DNA of 64,000 nt from Pseudevernia furfuracea (GCA_022315425.1 JAIUPT010000042.1:620001-684000), one strand, 5' to 3'; positions 33,744-47,100 are shown, counted from the stretch's first letter. Numbers and translations: made by a program. Notes: generated from the letters alone by a model not told the origin.

Positions 33744-35170
33744 ATGAACGAGATGAGTCGAAAAATAACAGATAGCGAAGCGTTTAAGAAACGCAAGAAG
33801 GAGACAACTGAGGCAATAGTAGCAGGCTATGCTGTCGATAAGAGAGAGAAGCGTCGCCGACGCGAGGGCGGAGAAGAAGAGGGACACGAGAACGCGACGA
33901 AAAGAATATCGTCGTCACTAACAAATAACAACGAACGAAGAGCAAGTCTACACGTGGAAAACGCGAAGAAATAGACAACTGCGACTATTGCGACCCTAGA
34001 GATCATAGAAAACACGTCGTACGAGAATCTAAACGCGTCAACTTGAAAGATGCTTCAGAGAAGCATAGATTAGATCAAAGTATATATATAAAAAGCTAAC
34101 GAAGAACGTTAGAGAAAGAGTAAGAAATAGAGCTTACGAGAGAGCTACGATAGCTAAAAAAGTACTCTCACGCGAAATAGATTTTTAGTAAAAAGCTAAG
34201 CATAGAGAAACTCGTTCGAATTAGCAGCAAACGAAGCAACGAAACTAGTTTCACGTTTAATATCGTTCGAGATCGAGAACACGAGAAAGAAGCGTTAAAT
34301 CTTAATAGTCATATATGGAGAAAAGAAAAGAGTGACAATAAAGAAGATGAAGAGCGAGAGAATTCTCGTCGTCTTCAAGAATAAATAGAAGCATATCTCG
34401 TCAGAGCAGATCGTTATAGTAAACAGACTTCGAAGCGAAGATCTATTACTACAGACGACTACGTAAGAGATCAGAGAGGCTCTCGAGAAAGACACGAGAT
34501 GAATATCAGAGATATATAACTCGATAGTAATAGTGAGAAAGTTCTTCTCAGTAATAATTCACGAAATAAGAGTTTCGAAATTCGATATAGATAATTAGAC
34601 TGTTATCAAAAAAAGAATAGAGATAGAGAATCGAAGTCTGCATCTAGAACTCGAGATAGTTAAGACACGATAATGTTACGACGTTGACGCGATAAAAAGA
34701 AGAGAAAGAAAGCTATACTTCTCTCTAATATTACACGTCGCGACGACGAAGATAATTAACGATTTCATTAGAAAGCATTTAATCGAGATAAGTAAGATAA
34801 AGAGAGTGAAAAGATTTGATTAGATAATAATAGCTATGCAGTGTTATAACTGTTAGAAATAGAGATATATGATTAAAGAGTGTTTAAATTTTACGCGCTG
34901 CGCAGAATACAGTTAAGATTATAATACACGCAGTCATTAGAAGAAGGCGTTAAAAACGTTAAAGGCCTGCGCTAACTACGAAGACATAGGTCACGCAGCG
35001 TACGAAAAGACCTGTTTAGTAAGAATTAAAAAAGCTCAGAGAACGCGTCAGAGAATAGCGACTAAGTCTCTACTGTATAAATCGCTAAGGGAGAGATCAC
35101 CTTCGACATCTCTAGAAAGAAGTGACGAATTTATATTAATAGACTTAAAGAAGAAGAGAAAGATAGCTTT
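33744..35170 (+). pseudogene. LINE ORF1 (gag-like), 5' part
   Basis: The start MNEMSRKITDSEAFKKRKK opens a basic, Glu/Arg-rich stretch (to 33974) that keeps high GC. Near 34853-35030 one frame shows three zinc-knuckle remnants: CYNC with a spaced C, a CAEYS-x-DYNTRSH segment, and CANYEDIGHAAYEKTC. Several Cys/His positions have become Tyr, and stops interrupt, as C-to-T mutation on either strand would cause. ORF1 proteins of Tad1 LINEs bind the element RNA. The reading resumes at 42776 after element C. Confidence 0.7.
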
Positions 35171-35438
35171 TGTTAGACTGGCTTATATAATATAGATATA
35201 TATAAGACAGACTAGAGTTGTGTAGCAATGTGAACTTAGCGAAGATATATATATTGCGTATAGTATATCTAATAGTAAGACTAATTCTTAAGGAAGGAAA
35301 ATGGGAAACTTCGAGACATGGCCCTCTTAAGCTTCTCACGCCAAGAATCCGCTTGATATGCGTATGCCAAGCGATTCGATTACGCTCGGCAACCCCCGGG
35401 CTCATACGACAGCTGTTCTCTTGATCTCGCTGCTAACA
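35171..35438 (-). repeat. LTR of element C (3' in sense)
   Basis: 268 bp, the more mutated of the pair (11 of 12 differing sites carry the derived T or A here). Confidence 0.9.
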
Positions 35439-36149
35439 TGATCTTCTCCCTTCAAGAATTCGTCCTCGAATTCATTGCTCTGAATAGGCTCATTAAAACT
35501 CTTCAAATCTCAAAGGGGACATAAGGGAAAGAGTTCTCCCAGGTCAGCTTCGTGTTGACATTGCAAATCTCAATTTGAAATGCGTAGATTGTAATACTTC
35601 TACGCCTTGCGTATGAAAATAAAAATGTTCGTATGATCGTAGACGACGTGAAGTTTGTTGACGTTAATGTCTCTTATTGTTTGAGTCGTGAGTCGCGTGA
35701 TCGCGTCGTCGTCGTCATAAGTGCGCGACGTGAATAATTGCTATGCGCTAGCCGTGAGTTATATATAAGTTTGTTTTTTTAAACTTTTTGTTTCTCATAA
35801 AACACACTTCTCTCTATTCTAATTCACAGCTATCAAACGTAGATATCACACTTCTTACGCATACACTAAATATTATCATATCACCTATTTGATTATAACA
35901 GCTTAGATCTTTTTGACGATTAATCTCTCGATCTATGTTCTCTTTCGTTCTGCGATAAGTTAAATTAATCGTAATTTCGCGTGCGTTTCTGACACGTTTA
36001 TAGTCTTATTCTTATAGCATTGCTAATCAATTCTCCGTGCGAGTGAAGACGTTAATTAAGAACTTCTATTGTCGTTGTCTTCGAATAGCGAATTAGTATA
36101 TCTCAGATAGCTGTGATGTTATCTTCGCGAAGACAGAAGAGATGCTTCG

Positions 36150-36920
36150 AAAGTACACTCACTGCGTCGATCTGCGGGCCGATTGTGAGTTCGTACGTAA
36201 ACATATACAGTTCATAATTCAAACATAGCTGAAGCGTCTGCTGATCTCAATTTAAGGTCCTCCCTGCGTGAGAGATTAGACATCTAACGAATAATCTATT
36301 ACGGCGCCGCGTGTATCGTGAGCGAATCATTCGCCGCGAGTGAGTGCATGGGCATTCACAACATGTCAGCAGGCCGTTTTTGACCGCCTGCGTAAAATTC
36401 TTCGATGTCGAGTTGTCTCGTCACGAGCGAGTTCAGGATCGCCTCGAAGGGAAGAAAAAGTCGAATGCATTGACGGTTCAACTGAACCAAGCCAAGTCGC
36501 TTCGGCGGATTGATACGGCCCTGAAGGGCATCTACGATGTTCTTCGATTGGGGGTATATTTTCCTCACGTTCAATAGGCGTTTCGAGCACGTGACAGCTG
36601 CGCTAACGATTCGCTAGGCGAGCCTGTCCCTCATGAATTCAAAGACGTCTTCGAGGTCTGACGATTCTCCCTCGTCGACGAAGAACGACGTTAACGACGG
36701 CCCTGACAGCAGCAGCAGCAGTAGCAGCAATCACAATCACGGAGTTGGTGATGGTGATGACTGGGGAGACGAGACTCTCGTCGACGAGGTCGGCGCCTTC
36801 GAGTCGCCTTCCCTCGACGGGGCCCTCGCTTCCTCGACGTCTTTCGCCGCCTCCTTCATCGGGTTCGCCGCAGCTAGGGCTAGGGAGTTGAAGGAACTAG
36901 ATGTGAATGTTATTATTTAG
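36150..36920. other. GC-rich, little-mutated island in the 3' part of element C
   Basis: The composition changes to nearly normal here, between the chromodomain and the 3' LTR. Plus-strand ORFs 36344-36577 (77 codons) and 36633-36920 (95 codons, with a Ser run from a CAG repeat and an Asp/Gly-rich stretch) are antisense to the element; a minus ORF covers 36356-36574. None matches a family I know. It could be an untranslated 3' region, a captured host fragment, or an antisense gene. Confidence 0.45.
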
Positions 36921-37259
36921 AGGGTTGATGCGAACGAGGAGGAGAAGGAGGAGGAGGATAAGAATAATAACGAAAGTAATTGAATAAACGAAGACGAGGT
37001 GATGCAAGAGACGAAGTAATCTGGCCTTACGTCGACATCTTTGATGCGTCTAATCTTCGAGTCAGATATGATAGATATACTCTGCGCTGCTTGTGAGTTG
37101 TGTTTTTTCGATTCTCTTTGACCTTTAAACACCTTTTTTTTGTTACGATATCTTCGAGCAATTTTAGAATCGTTACTCTTCGAGATATTATCTCTTATTC
37201 ATTTATCGTGCTCTTCGTCTTCGCTTCTTTGACTTTTCGAAAGCGTCTCGTAGCTTCTG

Positions 37260-40200
37260 CGAGTGTTTCATATCTTTCTCTAATACTCACTAATTATACT
37301 TATAAGAGTACTTAGCTCAACGAATAAGATATTTCATCTCACTCTTGCGCTTTCGCTTATTTAAGATCTTTTCGATCTCTTATTCTTCTTTATCATCTAT
37401 TAATTTCGCTGCTATGTATATTAACATCGTGTTATTATCTCTACGACGATAGAGTTCTAGTAGTGACATATGAAAAACGTTATATATACGATAGATTAAC
37501 GAAAGCGCTAATCGATAAGCTTGCTTGTCTACGACATTTCGAATAATGAATAAGTTAATTGTCTTGTTCGAAAGCTTCTTGTTTGATCGTTTTTGTTTGA
37601 GATTCTTGATTGACAACATTATCAAGTCTTCTTTCTGAAAGGATTATGCTTGATGCTTTTTGTTATACGTTTTCGCTTACGATTCGAATACTTTTTATTA
37701 ACGTTTCGTAAGCTCTTCTCGTAACGTATAAATTTCTTTCACACGTTCTTTCGCTGCTGACATCTTCTCTTAAGAAGAATCGTTCTCGATTCTCAATTTA
37801 AAGTCGAGATTGTAGTTATACATTGCATAGAATAAACTGCAATTTAACGTCTTATATTAACTTTGTTAATAGATATACTCGACTATAAATAAGAGATTCG
37901 CTTAGTCGTTTTATTGCTCGTTGCAAAAAACTCGAAGATAGTATTTCAAGATTTGATTTTGTCGTTCGATTTGATCATTAGTTTGAGAATAAAAGACAGT
38001 GCTTAGTCTACGTTTCATCTTTATTTGATAACAGACTTGCGATCAAAACGCACTCGTAAATACAGAATCACGATTAGTGACTATATCTTCTAATGAATCA
38101 AATCGAAGAAAGATTTCTTTTATGAGTAGCTATTCGAGATCGAAGATATTGATTTTCTTTGTGATTGATAGATATCTTATTATTTTGATGTATCTATCGA
38201 CGATTATAAGAATCGCATCGTAAACGTAGTCTCTGCGTCGACTTGAAGAAAGATTCGTGATGAAATTCATCGTGATTTTCTTTCAAGAACGGCTTGATTG
38301 AGAAAGCGCACTCAGCTCGTCATGTGAACGATGTCGCTTCACCTTCACTCTCTGACAGACATTACATGTATTCACATATGATTTCACGTCTGCCTTAATA
38401 CTATCTCAATAGTATTTTCTAGTTATTAGTTTCAGTGTCTTATCGACATCGAAATGTCTCGTCAAGAAATCATTATGATAACGTCTCAATAGCTCTTCGC
38501 GGACGGAAGCCTCTTCGGGGACGTACAACATGTTCTTGTATCTTAACAGTCTCTGACTATTTCATATTCAAGCTTCGACGTCACTCTTTCGCTTGTTCTG
38601 CGCTTCGTCTTCCCTTCGCTGTTGAATATAAGAGTCTTTCAGCTGAAGTGCTTTGATAAGCTCGAAGATGAACTTGTTACTGAGATCATATGTCGTTTCG
38701 CTTATTGTCGCAATGTGAGCTACTAAGCGTGAGACGAGCTATTTATAATCAATAGTCTCAGCAATAGAGTTAAGCTACACGACAGCTACGTTGCGTGTAC
38801 TCTGAGTAAGTATCTCGCTTGAACTCTCTGCTCTCGCAGTTAAAGATTCTCTAAGTCTCGAAGAATATATAGTATCAAGATAAGTCTCTTAAAATGCAGC
38901 TGTTATCAAATTTGTAAGTATTATCTTCTGAGCAGTTACTTCTTCTCTATTGTTAGTTATTAGATTATACTATGCATTTACGTCTAGACTATGTATCGCA
39001 AAGGGGGGCTCAACGTTTGAGCTGCGCTTCGTATGCTCATAACTCTTATCTTATTTATACGCTATTCGAATAACAGCAAATATGAAACTTATTAGATCTT
39101 CTATCGCTATCAATTTCTGTTATAACGTTGACAACAGTCGATTTAGCGACTCGTTTTCACCCTTATAATCAGATCGCCTTGACGACGCATCGACTGAGTT
39201 TGTTTTTCCCGACCTATGTGTAATGAAAAAATCAAACATTAATAACTTTATTGCTCACCTGACTTGTCGCTCATTCAAACTCGTTATTCTTATAAAGTAC
39301 TTCAGATTGTTATAATTCGTAAGTACTTTCATAGAATGAAAACTTTCTTTCAAATAATGACGTCACTATTTAAAGGTCGTTACGATAACGAGTAGCTTCT
39401 AATTATGAGTCTCATAGTTTCGCTCTGTAGAAATCATTTTCCGAGAATAAAATATAACGAAGTGTTATTGCTTATTATCATTTTGTAACTGGGTCAAAAT
39501 GCCTATTAAGTCGAAATCTAAAGCATTCGTTTTCACTCTGATGAGAAGTTCTGAATCAAAGTGACATAGAAGGGGCGCTTTCGTAAAGGCTTCGCGAAGT
39601 CGTCGAAATGTCTTCTTCGTCTCAATAGATCAATCAAAAGATTCTATCTTGATTTTCTTGATACTCCTCTTGAGCAAGTTTGTGAGTAATTCGACAATTT
39701 AAGAATAGTGATAAATGAATCTTCGATAGAAATTCACAAAGTTCAAAAAGATCTATACCTCATGAAAGAACTTAGATCTCGATTACTTCTGAATTGCTTT
39801 CACTCTACGTTTGTTCATTGTGACGTTATCGATAAATATTATGAAGTCTAGAAATTCGACTTCTATGATGAAGAACTCACATTTCTTTAAACTTGTATAT
39901 AGACTGAAACGTCTTAGTCTCTTAAGCACTTGCTTAATATGATCTAAATGTTCTTCTTGCGAACTCGAATAAATTAGAATATCGTCAAGATAAACAACGC
40001 AAAAATTGTCAATTAGACTCGTTAACGACTTGTTAATGTAAGTCTGAAAGGTCGCAGAGGCGTTGATTAGATCAAATAATATTATCAAGTACTCAAAGTG
40101 ATCATAACGCGTACGAAACGCAGTCTTTCACTTATCGCCCTTACGAATTCGAATACGATGATACGTATTCTTGAGATTCAATTTTGTGAATCTCTTAACT

Positions 40201-41180
40201 TCATTTAGACGATTTAGAGTCTCACTAATCAAAGACAAAGAGTGACGATTTTTTATCGTGACTTTGTTCAACTCTCGATAGTCGACACATAGTCGCAAGT
40301 CATTATTCTTTTTTGATACGAAAAGAATAAGAGACTCTGCTGAGCTCGTTGAATGCTGAATTCAGTCTTTCGCTAAGACATCGTCTAGATATGTTCTTAG
40401 TGTCGCTAACTCAGTGTTAGATAGATTATATAGTGAATCAAATGATGATTTCGCTGTAGTCTCGATGACATGATCACGTTCTTCGTGCGACGAAAGTCGA
40501 TCGACTTCTTCGATTGAAAATACGTCTTCGTATTCGCGCAACTTCTCTGACAATTTTGAGACAGCGTCTGCGACCTGCGATTGTGATGTGTTCGTTAAGA
40601 CTTCGTTAAGGTGATGTTTTCTTGCTGACGCATCAAAAATATCTGTGATCACTAAAGCATACACTAACTTTTCTCCCTTCAATGCGTTAGCAAAATCTTG
40701 AGATAAGAATATCTCATACGCATACGCATCGACATCAAAGCGTTAGATTCTCTTAACAATGTTAATCACGATATCTTTATCTGTTAATGCTGACAGCTTC
40801 AATATAAAGAGTGAATTGTCTTCTTTTGCGATGACATAAAAGATGTGCGAACATCGCTTTGTATGACTTCAACTATCTTATAACTCATAGTGTACAAGAT
40901 AGACGATATAACAAAAGGTCGTGTTGTTATTTATTCATTTGACACTTGACAAAGACGCTTCGACTGATTCGAGATTATGTTCGAGGGCAAAGCGCTGGTC
41001 AATCACATTAACTTCGACCCCGTTGTCAAATTATGTCGAAGTCGATATTAGAATTGCTTCTCGATCTTCTGCAATCACTTTTTCTAAGAAAATCATACTA
41101 AGTGTCGAAATAACTTCTTATTTTGCCCTCGCCGTTAAGGAGTCTTCGACGAGAGTCTTTCTTTTCTCGACGAAGATAAC
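37260..41180 (-). pseudogene. pol: pol of element C
   Basis: The frame is offset -1 from gag. Reverse transcriptase is at about 39780-40360 (LCVDYRELNKVTIKNRHS, then FCVVYLDDILIYSSSQEEHL with the YLDD catalytic box). RNase H and integrase regions between 37700 and 39700 are too mutated for single residues to be trusted. Near 37380-37625 the frame reads YRIYNVFHMSLLELYRRRD, the conserved joint before the chromodomain, and then a chromodomain remnant (EIEKILNKRKRKSEMKYLIR) at about 37320-37375. Stops are dense. Confidence 0.75.
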
Positions 41181-42457
41181 TCGATAACATAAGCATCAAT
41201 GTTTTTAACGTCATTAACAGACACACGATTGACGTCGTCTGTCTTAGATTGTCGATATTCGTTTACGTAATGTTCCTTCTTATGACAGTTGTAGCATTCG
41301 ACTATCTTTAGATGTTTCTTGCTTTTCGACGTTTTGTCTCGAGATTCACCTCCGTTTGAGCGACGCGAAGTATTCGCTTTCTTATTCTTGCGAGATTACG
41401 TCGCTCGTTTATTGTTATTGAGCTTATTCTCTTTCTTATTTTCTTTGTTCCGTTTTTGATTCGTATTCGAGTCGATATCGTTTGTGTCTCGTCTATCATG
41501 TAATGAGCGTGCGTTGACTCTCTTATTCGTATTCTCCAGACGAGTAGTCTGAGCGATAAGATCTTCTCGCGTCGAGGCTATTTGTCTCGTGCGAGTGATA
41601 TCGTCTTGGAGTTTCGAAAGAAGTCTCGTTATCAATGTCGCAACTCGTTGAATTTCGTTCGACGACGACAACTGTGTCTCAAGGCTGAAAAGGTAGATCT
41701 CAAATTGAGTTACTAATTGAGATGGTCTTTGCCGCGCATTCGTATAGACCATGTTTACCTTCAGCTGTCGATTGATTGAATTCTATATTTTGTTAAGCAG
41801 AAATGAGACGAAGTGATCTCAGCTTTCTATCTTGATCGGGTTCTTTTCTCGTTCGTTATGTCACTGTTTCTTGAGGTCTTTCGTTAGAAATTGTATACAT
41901 TAAACAATTTTATCGTGATCGTTCAGAAAATACGCTGAGACATTCATAAATACAACTTCGACGTCTCGTATTCAGTCACGATGCTCTCGTCTCGATTTGT
42001 CATAATAATCGTCAAGATTCTTTGATTTCACACTTCGTCGTTTTGTGACATGTGTCAATTCAATATTCGAATAACGTTTTGACCCTGCTCGAGCATTAGA
42101 AGAGTCACGACGGGCATTCGACGTGTTCGATTCGACATCGCCTTGATCTCGTTCATCTGACGATTTCCCTCGTTGAAGGGCATTGATCTCTTCGTTGATG
42201 TCATTTAGTTGTCGTCTTTTTAGTAGCTGGTCTCGGCGTTGAGTTGCCTGAGTCAACCGCTCGTTCAAAGTTAGGCCGGCAACATCGTCTCTCGAAGCAG
42301 GTGTCGGTTGTCTTTGACCCTCGGAGTCCACGTCAGAGACATGACCTGGTTCGTTTAGGTTCACTGTCCGTGGCTGTTCTCCAGACATGGTGTGCGAGTT
42401 GGATGAACCTGCTTCGTTTCTGGTACGTTGCGATTGCGAGCGGGTGGTTGTTACCAT
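41150..42457 (-). pseudogene. gag: gag of element C
   Basis: ATG 42457 opens MVTTTRSQSQRTRNEAGSSN. The first 160 codons are intact, polar and Gln/Arg-rich. The same frame resumes at 41752. A zinc knuckle CYNCHKKEHYVNEY lies near 41296, its last Cys now Tyr (TGT to TAT). The frame then closes near 41150 while pol runs in -1 register. No clean slippery heptamer survives here. Confidence 0.75.
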
Positions 42458-42490
42458 ACTAAGTCCGGATCGCTACCCCTCGATGGGAAG

Positions 42491-42499
42491 AAGAATTAG
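42491..42499 (-). promoter_or_regulatory. Self-complementary primer-binding site of element C
   Basis: Three nucleotides inside the 5' LTR the sense strand reads CTAATTCTT, a 9-nt exact complement of AAGAATTAG in the LTR. It is the shortest match of the set, and no good TATA box lies upstream. Confidence 0.5.
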
Positions 42500-42502
42500 A
42501 AT

Positions 42503-42770
42503 TGTTAGACTGGCTTATATAATATAGATATATATAAGACAGGCTAGGGTTGTGTAGCAATGTGAACTTAGCGAAGATATATATATTGCGTATAGTATAT
42601 CTAATAGTAAGACTAATTCTTAAGGAAGGAAAATGGGAAACTTCGGGGCATGGCCCTCTTAAGCTTCTCACGTCAAGAATCCGCTTGGCATGCGTATGCC
42701 AAGCGATTCGGTTACGCTCGGCAACCCCCGGGCTCATGCGACAGCTGTCCTCTTGGTCCCGCTGCTAACA
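42503..42770 (-). repeat. LTR of element C (5' in sense)
   Basis: 268 bp. CTAATTCTT at 42613-42621 on plus is the partner of the primer-binding site next to it. Confidence 0.9.
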
Positions 42771-42775
42771 GCTTT

Positions 42776-42892
42776 AAAGATAATCGAGTTGAGAGAGACG
42801 TCAAAGACTTAGAGAAGAAGTTAGAGTATATAGAGAGACAAGCAGAGAGTAGAAAGATCAACGATACGCTTTTAACTCTTTACTATCGCTGA
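42776..42892 (+). pseudogene. LINE ORF1, 3' part after element C
   Basis: The sequence restarts with the GCTTT duplication (42771-42775) and reads FKDNRVERDVKDLEKKLEYI, then ERQAESRKIN, to a stop at 42890-42892. This coiled-coil tail completes the ORF1 interrupted at 35170. Confidence 0.6.
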
Positions 42893-43127
42893 AGCGCTAG
42901 AATAGCAGACAATCGCAGCATCGAGTGTCTTCGAAAAGATTACGTAATCTCTTTCTTAATAGAGAAGCTCTATTAGCGAGATCTCCGCCCCTAAAAAGAT
43001 AACGTATAACTTAACGTTGAAAGAGATGATAAGCGCTATACAGTCAGCACAGCAAGTAGAAGTAATTACAGATTAAGAAGATATAGAGATATTAGACAAC
43101 GATGATCTATAAAGAATATCGCGACGC

Positions 43128-46100
43128 TGAGAATCTTGCAGTACAATATAAGAAATAAACTAAAAACAATAACTATCTTGCTAACAGACGCAGGGATTCA
43201 AGATACTAACGTACTTGCGATTCAAGAATCAAGCTTCAACTCGCATATAAAATTCTCGTACAACTTAGAGACTAGTTAGTTTTATCTAATATATCGCTCG
43301 AAGAAGAATACGAGAGTGTGCTTTTATATTAATAAGAGACTAAACTCGAAGAACTAAAATGTGAAGTTCGTGACAAAGGATATAAGTACGCTGAGAATTC
43401 GACCCAGACAGAGAGAGGAAGCGAATCGAATCGAGAGGCTCTCAATTTATAATATCTATAATTCGAGCTCATCGCTATTCTCGACAGAGAATCTCTTTAG
43501 TCTATCACAAATTCTAAAACTTCTATAGAAGTCTGAGAAGTATTTCTTACTCGAAGACTTCAATCTATATTATTCTAACTGAAATAACTCTAATAGATTC
43601 TCGTATTATAAAGAGACGAAAAATCTAATTATAGTAACTGCAGAGAGAAGAATAAATCTAGTTCTATTAAAGAAAGTAGTAACGTAAAGATCTCGAGAAT
43701 AAAAGAGTGCGATCGATTTAGTCTTTACTACTTCAGAGGCAACGAAGACAATAATTCGTTGTCAAGTAGAATCGAATCTATAATATAACTCGAATCATCT
43801 CTTAATACTTACGAAGCTCGATCTAACAACGGAGAGCGCTTCGAAATAGCGACGTCGTACTTGAAAGATAACAAAATTAGAAGAGATAGCGAGAGAAGCT
43901 CAAGCACTAGACGTAACACTTTCACTAGATCTTCTAACAAATTCGAAGCAGATCGATAACTATATTAGTCTGCTTTATAAAAAACTTAATAAGATAGTAA
44001 AGAATATAGTATCATAAATTAAGTCGTTAAAGAAAAATAAGTTATTCTAAGACGAAGAGTGCAGTCTAATAACAAAGAAAGCGAAGACTAAGATATTTCG
44101 ATATCGAGTTAGTCGTAACGAGTACGCAGAGCATATATAAAGAGCGACACTTAAGAAGAGAGATAAGATAATAAGTAAGATCAAGACTCTTTACTTTCGT
44201 AGAGAAGTATATAAGATAACGTAATTATTTAAAAGAGTTTAAGATATAGTCAGCTAAGCGAGAAACGATAACATATATCTTAAGTTTTTATCGAAGTTCT
44301 CGTCAATAAGAAGAATAGAGAAGAGTCTAGTTACTACGTTTAAAGAAAAAGTTAATACTCTAAGAAAGACTTTCTTTTCTTCTCTCTCTTAGATAGATAT
44401 CTTCGATATTTTAGAAGCAGTCTATTCTTCTTCGCTATTAATAAATAATTAGATCACGAAGAAAGAGATACGTAAGACTATCTTTAAATCAAAATCAGAT
44501 AAAGCTTTAGAAATAGATAATCTATCAAATCGCTTTCTAAGACTAGTTACAGAGAAGCTACTCTTTAAGTTTAAACACTTATTTTAAATATGCGTAGACG
44601 TGAACTATCACTCTAAGAAGTTTTATAAGACTAATATTATTATGTTAAGAAAGTCAAAAAAGAAGAACTACTTCGAATCGAAGTCGTATAGACTAATAAT
44701 ACTCTTAAGTACACTGAGAAAGACACTAAAGACAGTAATTACGCGCAGACTTAGTGACTGCGCAGAAGATAATGATCTTCTCTCGCTAAAATAGATAAGA
44801 ATTAGAAGAAAGAGATCTACGAAGACAGTTTTAAAAACGATAATAGATATAGTGCACATAGTCTGAAATTGTGAAAAGAATAAAGTTGCTAGCCTCCTCT
44901 CACTAGATATAACAGAGACTTTCGATAACGTCTCTTATTATCGTCTACTTTACAATCTTAGACAGAAGGAAATCTCGAAGCTAATTATAAATTAAATAAG
45001 AAGCTTTCTTACTGACAGAGAAATCTCTCTCACTCTAGAAAGAATAATAAGTAGACTGAAGTCTGCAGAGACGGAGATCTCATAGGGATCTTCGATGTCG
45101 TCTATTCTTTTTCTATTCTTTAACGTTTTCTTGATTGAGAGATGTGCGAAGATCAAGTTGAAACTGCAAGTAGAAGAATTCGTTGACGATATTTATTTGT
45201 TGACATATGAAAAGAGCACTAAGATAAACTGCGAGACTCTTAGAAAAGTATATGAAATCTATTTGTAATGGGCAGGGACTTATGAAGCAACGTTCGCGTC
45301 AAAGAAGTACGAGTTAATTTATTTAATAAGAAGTTCAGAGAAGTTCAATATGAGAGCTAGCGTCGACCTAGACTCTGTAACGGCAAAGTCAAAGGCTAGT
45401 ATTCGCGTGCTAGAACTGTAGATCGACGACAAACTTCGTTAAGAATCTCATATTAGAGAAGTTAAGATCAAGATGAAATCGCAATGTAGAGCACTATCAA
45501 TGACTATAGTCTTAACATGAGACGTCACACTAAACAAAGCAAGACAAGTGTATAACTCTATCGTACGATTAGCGATAACATACGCAGCAGCAACGTGATA
45601 CACATTACGAGATCTTCGAAATAACAAGCGATCTCACGTTAAGACTCTAGAGACTATATAGAATAAATGTCTGCGAAGAGTAATCGAGATATATAAAGTC
45701 ATTAATAAGAGAGTCGTCGAAGCGAAGATAGAGATTTTCTCTCTTTAGATCACGATAAATTAAGTAGTACTTCGAAATCAAGCACTTAGAGATAGTTATC
45801 TCGTTACGAAGCTAGAAAATATGAGAATTCGAAGAAAGCTAAGAGAGAAACGAGATAAAAGACGAGTAGTTCTTTAGATCTCAATAGAAGATAAAGAAGA
45901 GTGAGCTCTAAAAACGCTTCGACTCGAAAATTGAGACTCTCTATAAATATCTGACGAAGAAAGAATATCAAGAAGGGCTAAAGATCTTGTTAAAGACTAA
46001 TAGAAAGCAGTCTGAAAAGCAGTGTGAGCTCAGTATCAGACTGAGATTTCAGAAGAACGACGCAGTCTCGCACAAAGGGGAGATCTATAATTAAATAGAA

Positions 46101-46440
46101 GATCTCTTCATAAAGACTTAGTAAAAGCAGAGAGCTTCGCTCTAATTCAGCTACGAATAAAGAAGATTGACCTAACACACTTTCTATATATATATAGAAT
46201 CTCTAAGATACTCTCTTTCGCATACGAGTGTGACTAAAGAAAATAAAATATTAGACACGTTCTTCTATTCTGCTTAAGGCTAAAGAGCGAGAGACAAACT
46301 CTTCTAAAGAAGACTGAAACAGCTGATCTAAGAGAGATGCTAATAATCTCGCGAGAGACAAAGGTCGCAGCGCGATGACTGATCTCGATTGATCTTTTAG
46401 AATAGTTCTCGCTGGCTAAGAAGTAGCTATATGACAGACA
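43128..46440 (+). pseudogene. LINE ORF2 (endonuclease, reverse transcriptase, Cys/His tail)
   Basis: The endonuclease is readable at 43130-43860 (LAIQESSFN, LLEDFNLYYSN, SAIDLVFTTS, SNHLLIL). Reverse transcriptase follows at about 44460-45330 with SLLSLDITETFDNVS, GSSMSSILFLFFN and the catalytic FVDDIYLLTY. The C-terminus near 46220-46420 keeps a Cys/His arrangement (ECD, then IRHVLLFC and LKSERQTLLKKTE). The protein would nick DNA and prime cDNA on the target. It has many stops, most explained by TGG, CAA and CAG changes, so it is long dead. Confidence 0.8.
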
Positions 46441-46675
46441 ATAATAGAAGCAGCAATAAGTACTTTAAGAAGACACACGAATTCGTATAAATAGACTAGA
46501 GAACGCAGTGTGATAGAAAGACTATGCGATAAGAAGATACGATAAGAAAGAATAACGAGAGTTTTTACCCTGTTTCGACTAGTCGAAGAAAGATTTCTCT
46601 TATAATATAGTCTAAGCAGTAGTTCGTAATTACTCTTCGTAGCTTGAGTAGACACGAGTATAAAATCAAATCAAG

Positions 46676-47100
46676 ACGTAATAGTTATTTCTCTTCTCTA
46701 AATAATAATAAATAATATATAAGCTTGAATCGACGTTCGAGACGCTTTAAAGCTATTTTCTGATTTAGTAAAAAGCGAATTAAAAGAGTTATATAATATA
46801 TAAGCTCGTATATATATAAAAATAAGATCGATTAAAGACGAACGAATAACGATAACTAAATAGTCTCGTTCTTAAGCTTATAATAAATATTATCGTCGAG
46901 AATTAAATCGATTTTAGTTATTAATCTCGATTAATATTATATATAATAACTAGTTTTAATATGTTTTCTTCTCTATATAAATCGTTAAACGAGTTTTATA
47001 ATAAGTCGACTCGTTATAATAAATAAGATAAAAGAATTTCTATTTAAAATAGAACGATAATTCGAAACGTATAAGATATAAATATTTTATTTCAAAAAAA
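46676..47100 (+). repeat. Segment linked to the TPR relic, inverted copy at 29441-29875
   Basis: This AT-rich sequence is shared in inverted orientation with 29441-29875 and lies on the same side of the TPR units in both places. No coding is seen. Confidence 0.65.

Larger units (their letters stand above)
35171..42770 (-). mobile_element. LTR element C: decayed Ty3/gypsy chromovirus nested in the LINE
   Basis: Two 268-bp LTRs (TGTTAGACTGG...TGCTAACA on plus) with a perfect duplication GCTTT (35166-35170 and 42771-42775) enclose 7.1 kb. Gag and pol lie on minus. LTRs differ at 12 sites, all transitions. The interior is far more mutated than elements B and D, yet the gag start and a GC-rich island at 36150-36920 are well kept. 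The chromodomain remnant identifies a chromovirus. Confidence 0.9.
33699..46675 (+). mobile_element. Tad1-like LINE, split by LTR element C
   Basis: The two parts, 33699-35170 and 42776-46675, are one non-LTR retrotransposon; element C (35171-42770) and its 5-bp duplication GCTTT sit inside ORF1. The order is ORF1 with zinc knuckles, then ORF2 with AP-type endonuclease, reverse transcriptase and a C-terminal Cys/His motif, which is the plan of the Tad1 clade of fungal LINEs. Stops are numerous. The outer limits are set by where the neighbours begin (inverted-repeat element on the left, TPR-linked duplication on the right) and are approximate. No poly(A) tail or LINE target duplication was found. 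Confidence 0.8.

Noticed and set aside
38994..39025. Short sequence shared with 57880-57902
   Set aside because: The match is about 25-30 bp only; too short to define an element or an insertion event.
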